A DNA stretch of 64,000 bases from Thiohalophilus sp. (GTDB lineage: Bacteria > Pseudomonadota > Gammaproteobacteria > UBA6429 > Thiohalophilaceae): contig NZ_JAXHMV010000010.1 of the NCBI RefSeq assembly GCF_034521165.1, forward strand, positions 62,001 through 126,000. The letters run 5' to 3'. Below are positions 26,387-34,949 of the stretch, in pieces. The notes beneath the pieces are model-generated. The model was not told where the DNA came from. It was given only the letters and a program-made list of their open reading frames with translations, and searched no databases. The number at the start of each line of letters is the position of its first letter. Positions within the stretch are counted from its first letter, which is position 1. The position numbers and the translations under genes were made by a program.

Positions 26387-26536
26387 AATAACGCAAAGGA
26401 CGCAAAGACGCAAAGAACGCGGAGATAACTTTTTATCTGCTTGTCTGAAATGAAGCCTAAAAGTTCAAATCATCAGGAACTCTAAATATTATGTTTCTTT
26501 GCGCGCTTTGCGTCTTTGCGATCTCCGCGTTATTTT
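26387..26536. repeat. Inverted repeat family A, copy 9
   Basis: Left arm 26387-26427 (aacgcaaagg-acgcaaag-acgcaaagaacgcggag), right arm about 26492-26536 (tttgcgcgctttgcgtctttgcgatctccgcgtt). About 65 bases separate the arms. It occupies much of the 351-base gap between metZ and the small membrane gene. Confidence 0.8.
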
Positions 26537-26586
26537 CCAGAGCGTATAAAAAAAGGAGGTTTTCGCAATCTGTCGCGATTCCAGGT

Positions 26587-26604
26587 TGTAGGATTTGTCC
26601 TACA
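26587..26604. promoter_or_regulatory. TGTAGG-N6-CCTACA palindrome, possible LuxR/NarL-type operator
   Basis: An 18-base site, tgtagg-atttgt-cctaca, with tgtagga pairing to tcctaca. The form is like the TGTAAG-N6-CTTACA boxes bound by GacA/UvrY-type regulators. It lies 104 bases upstream of the 66-residue membrane gene at 26708. No regulator of that class is encoded in the window. Confidence 0.4.
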
Positions 26605-26707
26605 CGATTTTCAGAAAAGGCTGACAATCTTCCCTCTGGTGACGCTGTTAGAATTCAGGTATCCATCAGGATGATACTGAATGGGTTCGAACTCAGAGGG
26701 ATGCAGT

Positions 26708-26908
26708 ATGAAACCTTATACTTTTACGGATAATCGTCCGCTGATGCTCAATGAAGAGCAGGCGGATCATGCTCAACAGTCGGCTGATGCCGAGCAGGAT
26801 GAGGCGATTGAGGCCAATTATCCCCGTGAACTTAACAAGCGGGGCTTACTGGTCTCGCTGGGTATCTCGGTCGCGGTAGTTGCTCTGTTGATTGTCGGTT
26901 TCGTGTAA
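26708..26908 (+). CDS. Small single-pass membrane protein, unknown
   Basis: A 66-residue protein. The first 40 residues are acidic and Gln/Ala-rich (NEEQADHAQQSADAEQDEA), followed by a short basic patch (ELNKRG) and one C-terminal transmembrane helix (about residues 45-65). ATG 26708 has gaggg seven bases upstream; an alternative ATG at 26681 lacks such a site. Its last 63 bases overlap the 3' end of the convergent Nudix gene, which is unusual. I do not recognise the family. Confidence 0.6.
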   Translation: MKPYTFTDNRPLMLNEEQADHAQQSADAEQDEAIEANYPRELNKRGLLVSLGISVAVVALLIVGFV

Positions 26909-27322
26909 GCCCGGGCTCACTTCCAGCCGGGCCAGAAGCTGCCGGGTTGTGGCGTTAACGTCGAGCCGCGTCAGGGTTTCCGGTTCGATCCAGGCGGCGT
27001 CGCGCGCGTCGTCGCCGGCCATGGGCTCGCCATCGACATAGTCGGCCAGCAAATCCACGATGACATAGTGGTAACGCAGCTCACCCTTGTTATCCCGTTC
27101 AATGACATCGAAACTGTAGACCGGCTCACCCGCCCGGATGTGTATGCCGGTTTCCTCCCTGATTTCCCGCTCCGCGGCCTGTTGCAGGGTTTCGCCGGCA
27201 TGGACTTTACCGCCGGGGATGGTCCACTGGCCGGCATTGGGCTCGGTACTTCGTTGAATCAGTAATACGGCCGTGCCACGGCGAACGATGGCACCGACCG
27301 CTACCTGGGGAAAAGAGGCCAT
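26846..27322 (-). CDS. Nudix hydrolase
   Basis: A 158-residue protein with a full Nudix box at about residues 38-60 (GGKVHAGET then EREIREETG), the motif that binds Mg2+ and cleaves nucleoside-diphosphate-X bonds. The N-terminal VAVGAIVRRGTAVLLIQR strand and the PNAGQWTIPGG segment are common in MutT-like and ADP-ribose pyrophosphatase-like members. The substrate cannot be told from sequence. The C-terminal about 20 residues are polar and are encoded by the stretch overlapping the small membrane gene on the other strand. Confidence 0.88.
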   Translation of the reverse strand: MASFPQVAVGAIVRRGTAVLLIQRSTEPNAGQWTIPGGKVHAGETLQQAAEREIREETGIHIRAGEPVYSFDVIERDNKGELRYHYVIVDLLADYVDGEPMAGDDARDAAWIEPETLTRLDVNATTRQLLARLEVSPGLHETDNQQSNYRDRDTQRDQ

Positions 27323-27384
27323 AAAAAACTCTCCACAGCGTCTGCTGTGAAGAGCTTATCAGATTGCAGGCGGGAGAAGGGCAG

Positions 27385-27585
27385 CTATTCGGCCTGCCAT
27401 CCCTGTTCCATTAACACCCGGGCAGGTTGACGATGATTACGCCGCAGCCACAATACCAGCACACCGGTGACACTCATCAGCAGACCACAGACAAAGGACA
27501 TGACACTGTCCAGCAGCAGCATGGCGGCGATTCCGCCGCAGACATAAAAATAGGGCAATACTTCATAAACCGGTTTGGGAAGCAT
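27385..27585 (-). CDS. Small two-helix membrane protein, unknown
   Basis: A 66-residue protein with two hydrophobic segments (about residues 11-28 and 29-46) and a basic tail (LRRNHRQPAR). ATG 27585 is preceded by gaggac on the minus strand, a good ribosome-binding site. It lies 63 bases upstream of nothing else on its strand until the Nudix gene, which it may share a transcript with. No recognisable family. Confidence 0.55.
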   Translation of the reverse strand: MLPKPVYEVLPYFYVCGGIAAMLLLDSVMSFVCGLLMSVTGVLVLWLRRNHRQPARVLMEQGWQAE

Positions 27586-27741
27586 GGGAAGTCCTCGCTG
27601 GTTTCATTCCGTGAAAGGCCGTCCGCCGGGTCAACTGACGGCAAGATAGACAATAGTTTCAGCCTAGCACCATTTTGCCCCGACGCCAGCGCGGGACCCT
27701 GTTTATTGACCCCCGTAATAAAACGGGTATGGTGTCAGCCC

Positions 27742-28986
27742 ATGCAACACGCCGATATCGATTCCCGCTCCCTGTTATTGTCGCTCTATCAGGCCGGCCT
27801 CGAAGCGGTCGCCGGCCAGACGGTGACCCGCCGTTATCTGCGTCAGCGGGATTGGCCGGCCGACACGTCGGTGGCCGTGCTGGCCTGTGGCAAGGCAGCC
27901 CCGGCCATGGCCCGCGGAGCGGAGGCGGTCCTCGGGCAACGGATCGATCGGGGGCTGCTGATCACCAAACACGGTTATGGGGAGGCCGGCCTGTCGCCAC
28001 GCTGGCAATGCCTGGAAGCCGGCCACCCGCTGCCCGATGAAGCCAGTCTGCAGGCCGGTCAGCGACTGCTCGAGTATGTGGCGCAACTGCCGCCCGCCAT
28101 GCCCTTGCTGAGCCTGATCTCAGGCGGCACCTCGGCCCTGCTGGAGGTTTTGCCGCCGGGAGTGAGCCTGGCGGACCTGCAGCGGGTCAATACGTGGCTG
28201 CTGGGCAGTGGCGTCGACATCGCCGGGATGAACCGGGTGCGCAAGGCCCTGTCCTGTCTCAAGGGGGGCAAGTTACTGAATTATCTGGGCGAGCGGCCGG
28301 TGCTCAATCTGATGATCTCCGATGTGCGCGGCGATGATCCGGCTGTGATCGGTTCGGGACTGCTGAGCCCGCAACAGGCGACCCTCCCATCGAATCTCCC
28401 CGACTGGCTGAGGGCCTTGCTGGCCAAAAGCGCCACTTGCCCGCCCGCACGGGCAGGGTTGCCGACGGTGGAGCAACATATAGTTGCCAGCAATCAGGAG
28501 GCCTGTGAGGCCGTCGCCGAGGCCGCCCGGCGCCGGGATCTGCCTGTGGCGATACAGCCGCCCTGCTATGGTCCGGTCGCCGAGGTGGCTTCAGAGCTGG
28601 CCGGGTTCCTGCGCTCGGCGGCGCCCGGGATCTATGTCTGGGGTGGTGAGCCCACTGTGGAATTACCGTCGCAAGCGGGGCGTGGCGGACGCAACCAGCA
28701 TCTGGCGCTGAGCCTGGCCCTGGCGCTGGCCGGCGAGCCGGGTATCAGCGTCCTGTGCGGCGCCACCGATGGCAGTGACGGGTCCGGCAACGACGCTGGC
28801 GCGATGATCGACGGCACCACCGTGCGACAGGCCGCCGATTACCCCGGCGATGCCAGCCAGGCTCTGGCGCAGGCCGACAGCGGTACTTTTCTGGCCGAGG
28901 CCGGGGCGCTGATCTCCACCGGCCCGACCGGGACCAATGTCATGGATCTGGTTATCGCGATTAAAACAGGGCCGAGTGCCGAGTAA
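27742..28986 (+). CDS. Glycerate 2-kinase (DUF4147/MOFRL family)
   Basis: A 414-residue protein of the MOFRL-type glycerate kinase family (GckA/TtuD), which phosphorylates D-glycerate to 2-phosphoglycerate. Family segments are VLACGKAAPAMARGAE (about residue 45), LISGGTSALLE (about 121), MNRVRKALSCLKGGKL (about 158) and the C-terminal MOFRL domain with GGEPTVELP, GRGGRNQHLAL and ATDGSDGSGNDAGA. ATG 27742 fits the family length; the frame is open upstream to 27427 without conserved residues. Its last residues (TGPSAE) are encoded by the left arm of a heptad repeat. Confidence 0.88.
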   Translation: MQHADIDSRSLLLSLYQAGLEAVAGQTVTRRYLRQRDWPADTSVAVLACGKAAPAMARGAEAVLGQRIDRGLLITKHGYGEAGLSPRWQCLEAGHPLPDEASLQAGQRLLEYVAQLPPAMPLLSLISGGTSALLEVLPPGVSLADLQRVNTWLLGSGVDIAGMNRVRKALSCLKGGKLLNYLGERPVLNLMISDVRGDDPAVIGSGLLSPQQATLPSNLPDWLRALLAKSATCPPARAGLPTVEQHIVASNQEACEAVAEAARRRDLPVAIQPPCYGPVAEVASELAGFLRSAAPGIYVWGGEPTVELPSQAGRGGRNQHLALSLALALAGEPGISVLCGATDGSDGSGNDAGAMIDGTTVRQAADYPGDASQALAQADSGTFLAEAGALISTGPTGTNVMDLVIAIKTGPSAE

Positions 28987-29131
28987 CGAGGGACGAGGTG
29001 ATTTTGTCGCGGTCCGCTCTGGCTTGTTGCCCTGACACTGTTCTTCATTGTTGAAAAGAGACTGTTACAATAATCGTCATGAACCAACCGGATACGCCTC
29101 GTAACTCGTCCCTCGTCCCTCGTCCCTCTGT
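28970..29131. repeat. Heptad repeat family B, copy 3, overlapping two gene ends
   Basis: Left arm about 28970-29000 (ggccgagtgccgagtaacga and on), right arm about 29097-29131 (cctcgtaactcgtccctcgt and on). The left arm supplies the stop codon and last residues of the glycerate kinase gene and the right arm supplies residues 7-17 of the next gene. Confidence 0.8.
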
Positions 29132-29918
29132 TTTTGACGAGGCCGAGGCCTGTCTGCGTGTCGCGGATCCCGATACCAAACTGCAGCAGACGCGGACGGT
29201 AGCCGCCGCCTGGCAGGCGGGGGAGTTAGGTTACGAAGCCGGTGACAAGAGTGTATCGCTCTCGGAGCCGGGGCGTCCGGCTCGGCCCGAGCTGGTGGCG
29301 CCGCGGGATCTGCCGGCCCGCAGTACGGCCAGTGAGGCGGGCCGGGCGGCGCTGATCCACTCTATTTGTCATATCGAATTCAACGCCATCAATCTGGCCT
29401 GGGACGCGGTGTACCGGTTTCGGGATCTGCTCGGGGATTATTACACTGACTGGATCAAAGTTGCGCGCGAGGAGGCCTATCATTTCAGCCTGTTGCGCGA
29501 TCATCTGCGTCATCTGGGTTACGATTACGGCGATTTTCCGGCACATAATGGCTTGTGGGAGATGTGTCTGCAGACCGCCCATGATCCGCTGGTGCGCATG
29601 GCGCTGGTGCCGCGGGTACTGGAAGCGCGCGGGCTGGACGTGACGCCGGGGATCATGCGCAAGCTGGAACAAAGCGGCGATGATAACGCCGTGGATCTGT
29701 TACGGATCATTCAACGTGATGAAGTCGGGCATGTGGCCATCGGCTCGCGCTGGTTCCGTTATTTGTGTGAACAGCGCAGTTTACCCCCCGAGGCGACGTT
29801 CCGCGAATTATTCAATCAATACATGCCGGCTGGCGGGCGGGGTCCGCTGGACAGGGCCTCACGCCTGCAAGCCGGTTTTTCTGAAGCCGAACTGGATTAT
29901 ATTGAAGGGGCAGGATGA
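29079..29918 (+). CDS. DUF455 family ferritin-like protein
   Basis: A 279-residue helical protein of the DUF455 family. The core carries repeated Glu/His pairs expected of a di-iron ferritin-like site: HSICHIEFNAINLAWD (about residues 95-110), REEAYHFSLLRDHL (about 130-143) and QRDEVGHVAIGSRWF (about 210-224). The reaction is not established to my knowledge; some members lie with tRNA-hydroxylase-like proteins. Residues 9-17 (NSSLVPRPS) are encoded by the repeat arm and are likely a later addition; the true conserved start of the fold is near residue 20. It overlaps the lipoprotein gene by four bases. Confidence 0.82.
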   Translation: MNQPDTPRNSSLVPRPSVFDEAEACLRVADPDTKLQQTRTVAAAWQAGELGYEAGDKSVSLSEPGRPARPELVAPRDLPARSTASEAGRAALIHSICHIEFNAINLAWDAVYRFRDLLGDYYTDWIKVAREEAYHFSLLRDHLRHLGYDYGDFPAHNGLWEMCLQTAHDPLVRMALVPRVLEARGLDVTPGIMRKLEQSGDDNAVDLLRIIQRDEVGHVAIGSRWFRYLCEQRSLPPEATFRELFNQYMPAGGRGPLDRASRLQAGFSEAELDYIEGAG

Positions 29919-30670
29919 TGTTGCAGTACAAAGCCGTAATGATGAGCCTGGTGGCATTGACGCTGCTGGGAGGATGTAACAATTCAGAATCGGACCCGGA
30001 CAAGCAGACGTCGGTCAAGATTGATTTTGTCGAACACGAGAAGTATGTCAAACCCTATCCAACCCGCCTGATTGTTACCAACCAGTTCATGCGCTTCGAT
30101 GACGGGGAGGGCTCCACCAGTTTTATCCTGTTTAACCGGAAAACGGATACCATCTACAGTGTCAATGACGACGATCGCACCGTGATGTCACTGAAGAGAC
30201 AGGATATTGAGCTGGAACCGCCGATGGAACTGAAACTGGAAGAACGCAATCTGGGGACACTGGACGACGCACCTGAAATACAGGGGATGACGCCGGTGCA
30301 TTACCAGTTTTTCGCCAATGATGAGGTTTGTTATGACGTGGTGGCCGTCAAGGGCCTGATGCCCGATGTTGTCGATGCCATGCAGGCCTTTAAAGCCATA
30401 CTGGCCAATGACAGCAAGGTGACGTTCAACAACATTCCCGCCGATCTCCACGATGCCTGCGATATGTCCATGAGTACGTTTGCGTCCGGTCGGCATCTGG
30501 AACACGGTTTTCCGATCCAGGAATGGAGCGTTGACGGAGACGGTCGCACGCTGGTCAATTACGATGAAAACTATGATCCCGACCCGGCCCTATTTGAATT
30601 GCCGGAGGATTACCGCCATTTTTCCGTGCAGGATATGCGTGGAGGCAAAGTTACCGGCGGCGGGCATTGA
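29915..30670 (+). CDS. Predicted lipoprotein, unknown function
   Basis: A 251-residue protein with a signal peptide ending in a lipobox (TLLGGC, cysteine at 21). The mature part is mostly beta with segments such as RLIVTNQFMRFDDGEGSTSFILF and DTIYSVNDDDRTVM, which look like the N-terminal strands of LolA/LolB-type or DUF4412-like periplasmic barrels; this is a visual impression only. A C-terminal His/Asp-rich stretch could bind metal. ATG overlaps the DUF455 stop, so the two are probably co-expressed. Confidence 0.7.
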   Translation: MMLQYKAVMMSLVALTLLGGCNNSESDPDKQTSVKIDFVEHEKYVKPYPTRLIVTNQFMRFDDGEGSTSFILFNRKTDTIYSVNDDDRTVMSLKRQDIELEPPMELKLEERNLGTLDDAPEIQGMTPVHYQFFANDEVCYDVVAVKGLMPDVVDAMQAFKAILANDSKVTFNNIPADLHDACDMSMSTFASGRHLEHGFPIQEWSVDGDGRTLVNYDENYDPDPALFELPEDYRHFSVQDMRGGKVTGGGH

Positions 30671-30811
30671 ACGATTAAAGCGGTACACCTTCCAGGAAGT
30701 AGGCCGGATCAAGCGTGGTGGATCCGGCATTTAAGAGTGCTCCAGCCGTTATATCCTTTAAGCACCACAACAGACGATATCTCCTCCGTGACCTCTGCGG
30801 TGAAATAATAG

Positions 30812-31531
30812 TTAAAGCGGCAGACCTTCGAGGCGGCAGCCGTTTTTATCACAGACCAGCACGCTACCCTGTTCATACCAGTCGCCCAGTACGATCCGGC
30901 GCGCCGGCTGGCCGTTCAGCTCGAACTCGTGAACGGCCGGCCGGTGGGTATGGCCGTGAATCATCTGGAACACGTTGTGATCGCGCAGCAGCTGTTCAAC
31001 GGCTTTGGCATTGACGTCCATGATCGCCTCATCCTTGCTACCGGTCTCGAGCTTGCTGGTTTCCCGGTATTGCTTTGCCAGCGCCAGCCGCTCCTGTGGC
31101 GATTTGGCCAGTAACGCTTCCTGCCATTGCGGATCGCGTACCATGCGACGAAACTCCTGGTAAGGTTGATCGTCGGTGCAAAGCGTATCACCGTGGAGCA
31201 ACAGGGTCGGCGTGCCGTAGAGATCAATGGTGGTTGGTTCGGGCAGCAGCTCGGCGCCACTTTGACGGCAGAACTCCTCGCGCATGAGAAAATCCCGGTT
31301 GCCGTACATGACATACAGCGGCACCCGGCGGGAGAGTGCGTGCATGGCGTCGATGGCCGCCCGGTAATCCGGCAGGATCATGTCGTCGCCCAGCCAGGCT
31401 TCGAACAGATCGCCGAGTATGTAGAGTGCCTCGGCGTGACTGGCCCGCTGTTGCAAAAAGTCGATGAACAGCCCGGTGATGCCGGGCCGTTCATCGCTGA
31501 GGTGCAGATCGGAAATAAAGAGGGTTGCCAT
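30812..31531 (-). CDS. lpxH: UDP-2,3-diacylglucosamine diphosphatase
   Basis: It hydrolyses UDP-2,3-diacylglucosamine to lipid X and UMP in lipid A synthesis at the inner face of the membrane. ATG 31531 gives 239 residues, the E. coli length; the frame is open further upstream through ppiB but those residues are antisense to nothing conserved. All metallophosphoesterase motifs are visible: FISDLHLS, GDLFEAWLGDD (about residue 40), YGNRDF (about 78), HGDTLCTDD (about 112) and HGHTHRP (about 193). Transcribed after ppiA and ppiB with a seven-base gap. Confidence 0.95.
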   Translation of the reverse strand: MATLFISDLHLSDERPGITGLFIDFLQQRASHAEALYILGDLFEAWLGDDMILPDYRAAIDAMHALSRRVPLYVMYGNRDFLMREEFCRQSGAELLPEPTTIDLYGTPTLLLHGDTLCTDDQPYQEFRRMVRDPQWQEALLAKSPQERLALAKQYRETSKLETGSKDEAIMDVNAKAVEQLLRDHNVFQMIHGHTHRPAVHEFELNGQPARRIVLGDWYEQGSVLVCDKNGCRLEGLPL

Positions 31532-31538
31532 ACCCGGG

Positions 31539-32030
31539 TTATTCGACTTCCACCCGTTCGATGACGATATCTTCTTTGGGCACATCCTGGTGAGGGCCGA
31601 AAGAACCGGTATCGACCCGGCGGATTTCATCCACGACATCCATCCCCTCGACAACCTTGCCAAATACGCAATAACCCCAGCCCTCGGCGGTTTCCGCACG
31701 AAAGTTCAGAAAGTCATTGTTGGAAACATTAATAAAGAACTGGGAGGAGGCGGAATGGGGATCCGGGGTGCGGGCCATGGCAACGGCGCCGCGTTCGTTC
31801 TTCAGGCCGTTGTTAGCTTCGTTCTGGATGGGCGCGTCGGTTTTTTTCTCCCGCATGCCCGGTTCCATGCCACCCCCCTGAACCATGAAGCTATCAATCA
31901 CACGATGGAAAATCGTTCCGTCATAAAAGCCGTTTTTCGCATAGTTCAGAAAGTTCTCAACCGTTTTCGGTGCCTTCTCGGCATTGAGTTCCAGCACAAT
32001 CGTGCCTTTGTTGGTATGCAGTTTGACCAT
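31539..32030 (-). CDS. ppiB: Cytoplasmic cyclophilin-type peptidyl-prolyl isomerase
   Basis: A 163-residue cyclophilin without signal peptide. The active-site arginine lies in FHRVIDSFMVQGGG (about residues 43-56), and SSQFFINVSNNDFLN and GYCVFGKVVEGMDVV are present. It catalyses cis-trans isomerisation of prolyl bonds. It sits between the periplasmic paralogue upstream and lpxH downstream; ppiB near lpxH and cysS is the E. coli order as well. Confidence 0.95.
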   Translation of the reverse strand: MVKLHTNKGTIVLELNAEKAPKTVENFLNYAKNGFYDGTIFHRVIDSFMVQGGGMEPGMREKKTDAPIQNEANNGLKNERGAVAMARTPDPHSASSQFFINVSNNDFLNFRAETAEGWGYCVFGKVVEGMDVVDEIRRVDTGSFGPHQDVPKEDIVIERVEVE

Positions 32031-32042
32031 GATGATTCCTGA

Positions 32043-32642
32043 TTAGTTGGAAGAGGCGGGCTGCTCGGGATTGAGCCGCGTAACCTTCTGGATAATGACC
32101 GGGGTTTTGGGGACATCCTGTGCAAAGGGGCCGCCGGCACCAGTTGTCACAGACTTGATTTTGTTCACGACATCCATGCCCTTGACGACCTTGCCGAACA
32201 CGGCATAACCGTACTTGCGGGGTGTTTTGCCGCGATGATTGAGAAACGCGTTGTCGGCGACATTGATAAAGAACTGGGCCGTGGCCGAGTGGGGATCCAT
32301 GGTGCGGGCCATGGCAATGGTGCCGGGTTTATTTTCCAGCCCGTTGTCGGCTTCGTTGATGACCGGTGCCCGGGTTTCCTTGCGCTCATAACCGGGGGTG
32401 AATCCCCCTCCCTGGATCATAAAATCATTGATCACGCGGTGAAACAGGGTGTTGTCATAAAAACCGTCCTCGACATAGCGCAAAAAATTGTCAACCGTTT
32501 TGGGGGCTTTGTCCGGTGCAAGTTCCAGGACGATGGTGCCCATGCTGGTTTGCATTTCGACCCGCGGCGCGGATTCCTGGGCCAGGACGGCAGCGGGGAC
32601 GAGCAGGAGTAACAGTTTGAGCCAGAGCGGGAGATATCGCAT
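32043..32642 (-). CDS. ppiA: Periplasmic cyclophilin-type peptidyl-prolyl isomerase
   Basis: A 199-residue protein with a signal peptide (MRYLPLWLKLLLLLVPA, cleavage after AVLA at about residue 21) and one cyclophilin domain (about 28-190). The active-site segment FHRVINDFMIQGGGF and QFFINVADNAFLNH are intact. ATG 32642 gives a proper signal peptide; the open frame to 32669 adds nine residues. It is a duplicate of the adjacent ppiB with an export signal, so a local gene duplication is possible. Confidence 0.92.
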   Translation of the reverse strand: MRYLPLWLKLLLLLVPAAVLAQESAPRVEMQTSMGTIVLELAPDKAPKTVDNFLRYVEDGFYDNTLFHRVINDFMIQGGGFTPGYERKETRAPVINEADNGLENKPGTIAMARTMDPHSATAQFFINVADNAFLNHRGKTPRKYGYAVFGKVVKGMDVVNKIKSVTTGAGGPFAQDVPKTPVIIQKVTRLNPEQPASSN

Positions 32643-32807
32643 AACAGCAGTTCCATAAGGTTGTGGCACAGAGCGCCCATAATAATGGGTTTGCCGGGCC
32701 GGTAAAAGTCTTGAATCGTCCCGCGAATTTTGTCTGGGCCGGGGAATTCCGGTACCCTACGCGCTGGTCGGTGCGAGGTGCGCCGGCGTTTGTGACGAGT
32801 GATTCCA

Positions 32808-34193
32808 ATGCTGCAAATCCATAATAATCTGACCCGGCGCAAGGAAGCCTTTCAGCCCATCGATCCGGCCAATGTCAGGATGTATGTCTGCGGGATGACG
32901 GTCTATGACATGTGTCACATCGGCCATGCCCGGGTACTGGTGGTGTTCGACGTGGTCTACCGCTATCTGTGCGAGGTGTTCGGAGCCGAACACGTCACCT
33001 ATGTGCGCAATATCACCGATATCGACGACAAGATTATCCAGCGCGCCAACGAAAATCACGAATCCATCGACAACCTGACCGGTCGCTACATCGAGGAGAT
33101 GAATCGCGATGCCGGGGCACTGGGCGTGCTGCACCCCAACCAGGAACCGCGGGCGACGCTGCACATGCAGCAGATCATCGAGATGATCGAGGCCCTGGTG
33201 GAAAAGGGCTATGCCTATGCGGCCGAGAACGGCGATGTTTACTACGATGTCAGCCAGTTTGAAGGCTATGGCCGCCTGTCCGGCAAGCATATTGAGGATC
33301 TGCGGGCCGGCGAGCGCATTGCGGTCGACGAGGCCAAGCAGGATCCCCTCGACTTTGTGCTGTGGAAGGCTGCCAAGGCGGGGGAGCCGGCCTGGGACTC
33401 GCCCTGGGGCAAGGGGCGCCCCGGCTGGCATATCGAGTGCTCGGCCATGTCCACCCACTGTCTGGGCCACCATTTTGATATTCATGGCGGCGGGCTGGAT
33501 CTGCAGTTCCCGCATCATGAAAACGAAATCGCCCAGTCCGAGGCGGCCACCGGCGAGACCTTCGTCAATGTCTGGATGCACAACGGCTTTGTGCGGGTGG
33601 ACGAAGAGAAAATGTCCAAGTCGCTGGGCAACTTTTTCACCATCCGGGATGTGCTGCAGCAGTATGCGCCGGAAGTGCTGCGCTATTTTATTCTCTCCAG
33701 TCACTATCGCAGCCCGCTCAATTATTCGGATCAGCATCTGGACAATGCCAGGGGGGCGTTGACCACACTGTATACCGCCCTGCGCGGGCATGAGGCGATC
33801 GAACCGGCGCCGGCCAGTGAGGCCTATGTCGAACGTTTTCGCGCCGCCATGGACGACGATTTCAATACCCCCGAAGCGCAGTCGGTGCTGTTTGATCTGG
33901 CCCATGAGGTCAACCGGCAGGCCAATCCGGCGTCGACACAACAGGCGGCCGCCACCCTGAAATATCTCGGTGGTCTGCTCGGTCTGCTGCAACAATCGCC
34001 GCAGGCGTTTTTGCAGGGCGAGGTGGCCGGCGACGGGCCGGACAGCGAGACTATCGAAGCGCTGATTCGCCAGCGCACCGAGGCGCGGGCCAACAAGGAC
34101 TTTGCGGAGAGTGATCGGATCCGTGATGAACTGCATGATCAGGGTGTGATACTCGAAGACGGGCCCGGGGGCACCACCTGGCGACGCGAGTAA
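32808..34193 (+). CDS. cysS: Cysteinyl-tRNA synthetase
   Basis: It charges tRNA-Cys. ATG 32808 gives 461 residues, the E. coli length; the in-frame GTG at 32799 is less likely. Class I motifs are HIGH-type (CHIGHAR, about residue 36) and KMSKS (EEKMSKSLGN, about 268-272). The zinc ligands are Cys28 in YVCGMTVYD, Cys in HIECSAMS (about 209), and His/Glu in FPHHENEIAQSEA. It is divergent from ppiA. Confidence 0.97.
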   Translation: MLQIHNNLTRRKEAFQPIDPANVRMYVCGMTVYDMCHIGHARVLVVFDVVYRYLCEVFGAEHVTYVRNITDIDDKIIQRANENHESIDNLTGRYIEEMNRDAGALGVLHPNQEPRATLHMQQIIEMIEALVEKGYAYAAENGDVYYDVSQFEGYGRLSGKHIEDLRAGERIAVDEAKQDPLDFVLWKAAKAGEPAWDSPWGKGRPGWHIECSAMSTHCLGHHFDIHGGGLDLQFPHHENEIAQSEAATGETFVNVWMHNGFVRVDEEKMSKSLGNFFTIRDVLQQYAPEVLRYFILSSHYRSPLNYSDQHLDNARGALTTLYTALRGHEAIEPAPASEAYVERFRAAMDDDFNTPEAQSVLFDLAHEVNRQANPASTQQAAATLKYLGGLLGLLQQSPQAFLQGEVAGDGPDSETIEALIRQRTEARANKDFAESDRIRDELHDQGVILEDGPGGTTWRRE

Positions 34194-34246
34194 GTTTTCG
34201 CCTCTGGTAGCGACCAATCGTCTGAATCCATCGCAAGGAGGTCACT

Positions 34247-34894
34247 GTGAATCCCCGAATACTACTGCTGGTAGGCCCGCTTCTGGTACATGGCGCCCCG
34301 GTTTTCAGCCAGGCCCTGCAGGAAGATCAGACGCACGTCCAGACCTGGAATCGCTTTGCCGATCAGACACTCAAGCTGCATCGGCAATTGATTGAGGAGC
34401 TGGCCGTTAAACGCAAGACCACAACAGGGGGCTATGCCCACTTGCCGGAATTTTATCGTGAGGAAAGTTATTTTCACGACGGCGAGCTGATCAGTCGGGT
34501 GCAATGGGAAATGGAAAGCGGCGATCTGCATGTGATCGAGGTATTTATCCGCGATGATCAGGGGCGTGTCGTGCGTGATTATACAGCCGCCTATCTGCCC
34601 GAATACCATAACGCGCCAACCCAGACTCTGGTGAGTTTCCATGCCTACAATAACGGTTTGCATGCGTTTCGCAGCTTCGATGCCTCGGGAGAACTGAACG
34701 TGGAACGGTGTACCGGAACGCACGAGGGGGAGCCAGTAGAATTGCTGGTTGATTTGGGATCGGTTTTTGGAAGCGCCGAGGAGGATAGCGAATTGCAGCA
34801 AACCCCTGTTTACCAACGCTGCTTCGCTGGTCTGCCTGAGGAGCCGGGTAAGTATCTGATCCCGACAGGCCCTGCGGGCTGGAACGAGAGGTAG
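34247..34894 (+). CDS. Secreted protein, unknown
   Basis: A 215-residue protein starting at GTG 34247, which has a strong aaggaggt site seven bases upstream. The first 21 residues are a signal peptide (LLLVGPLLVHGAPVFSQA). The mature part is acidic with a helical start (QTWNRFADQTLKLHRQLIEEL) and later strands; two cysteines (about residues 151 and 189) could form a disulfide. I do not recognise the family. It follows cysS by 53 bases and may be co-transcribed. Confidence 0.65.
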   Translation: MNPRILLLVGPLLVHGAPVFSQALQEDQTHVQTWNRFADQTLKLHRQLIEELAVKRKTTTGGYAHLPEFYREESYFHDGELISRVQWEMESGDLHVIEVFIRDDQGRVVRDYTAAYLPEYHNAPTQTLVSFHAYNNGLHAFRSFDASGELNVERCTGTHEGEPVELLVDLGSVFGSAEEDSELQQTPVYQRCFAGLPEEPGKYLIPTGPAGWNER

Positions 34895-34949
34895 ATGACC
34901 AGGCGCCAGGATCTAGCCTCTGGCACCTGCCCGAAGGGCATGAAGGGTA

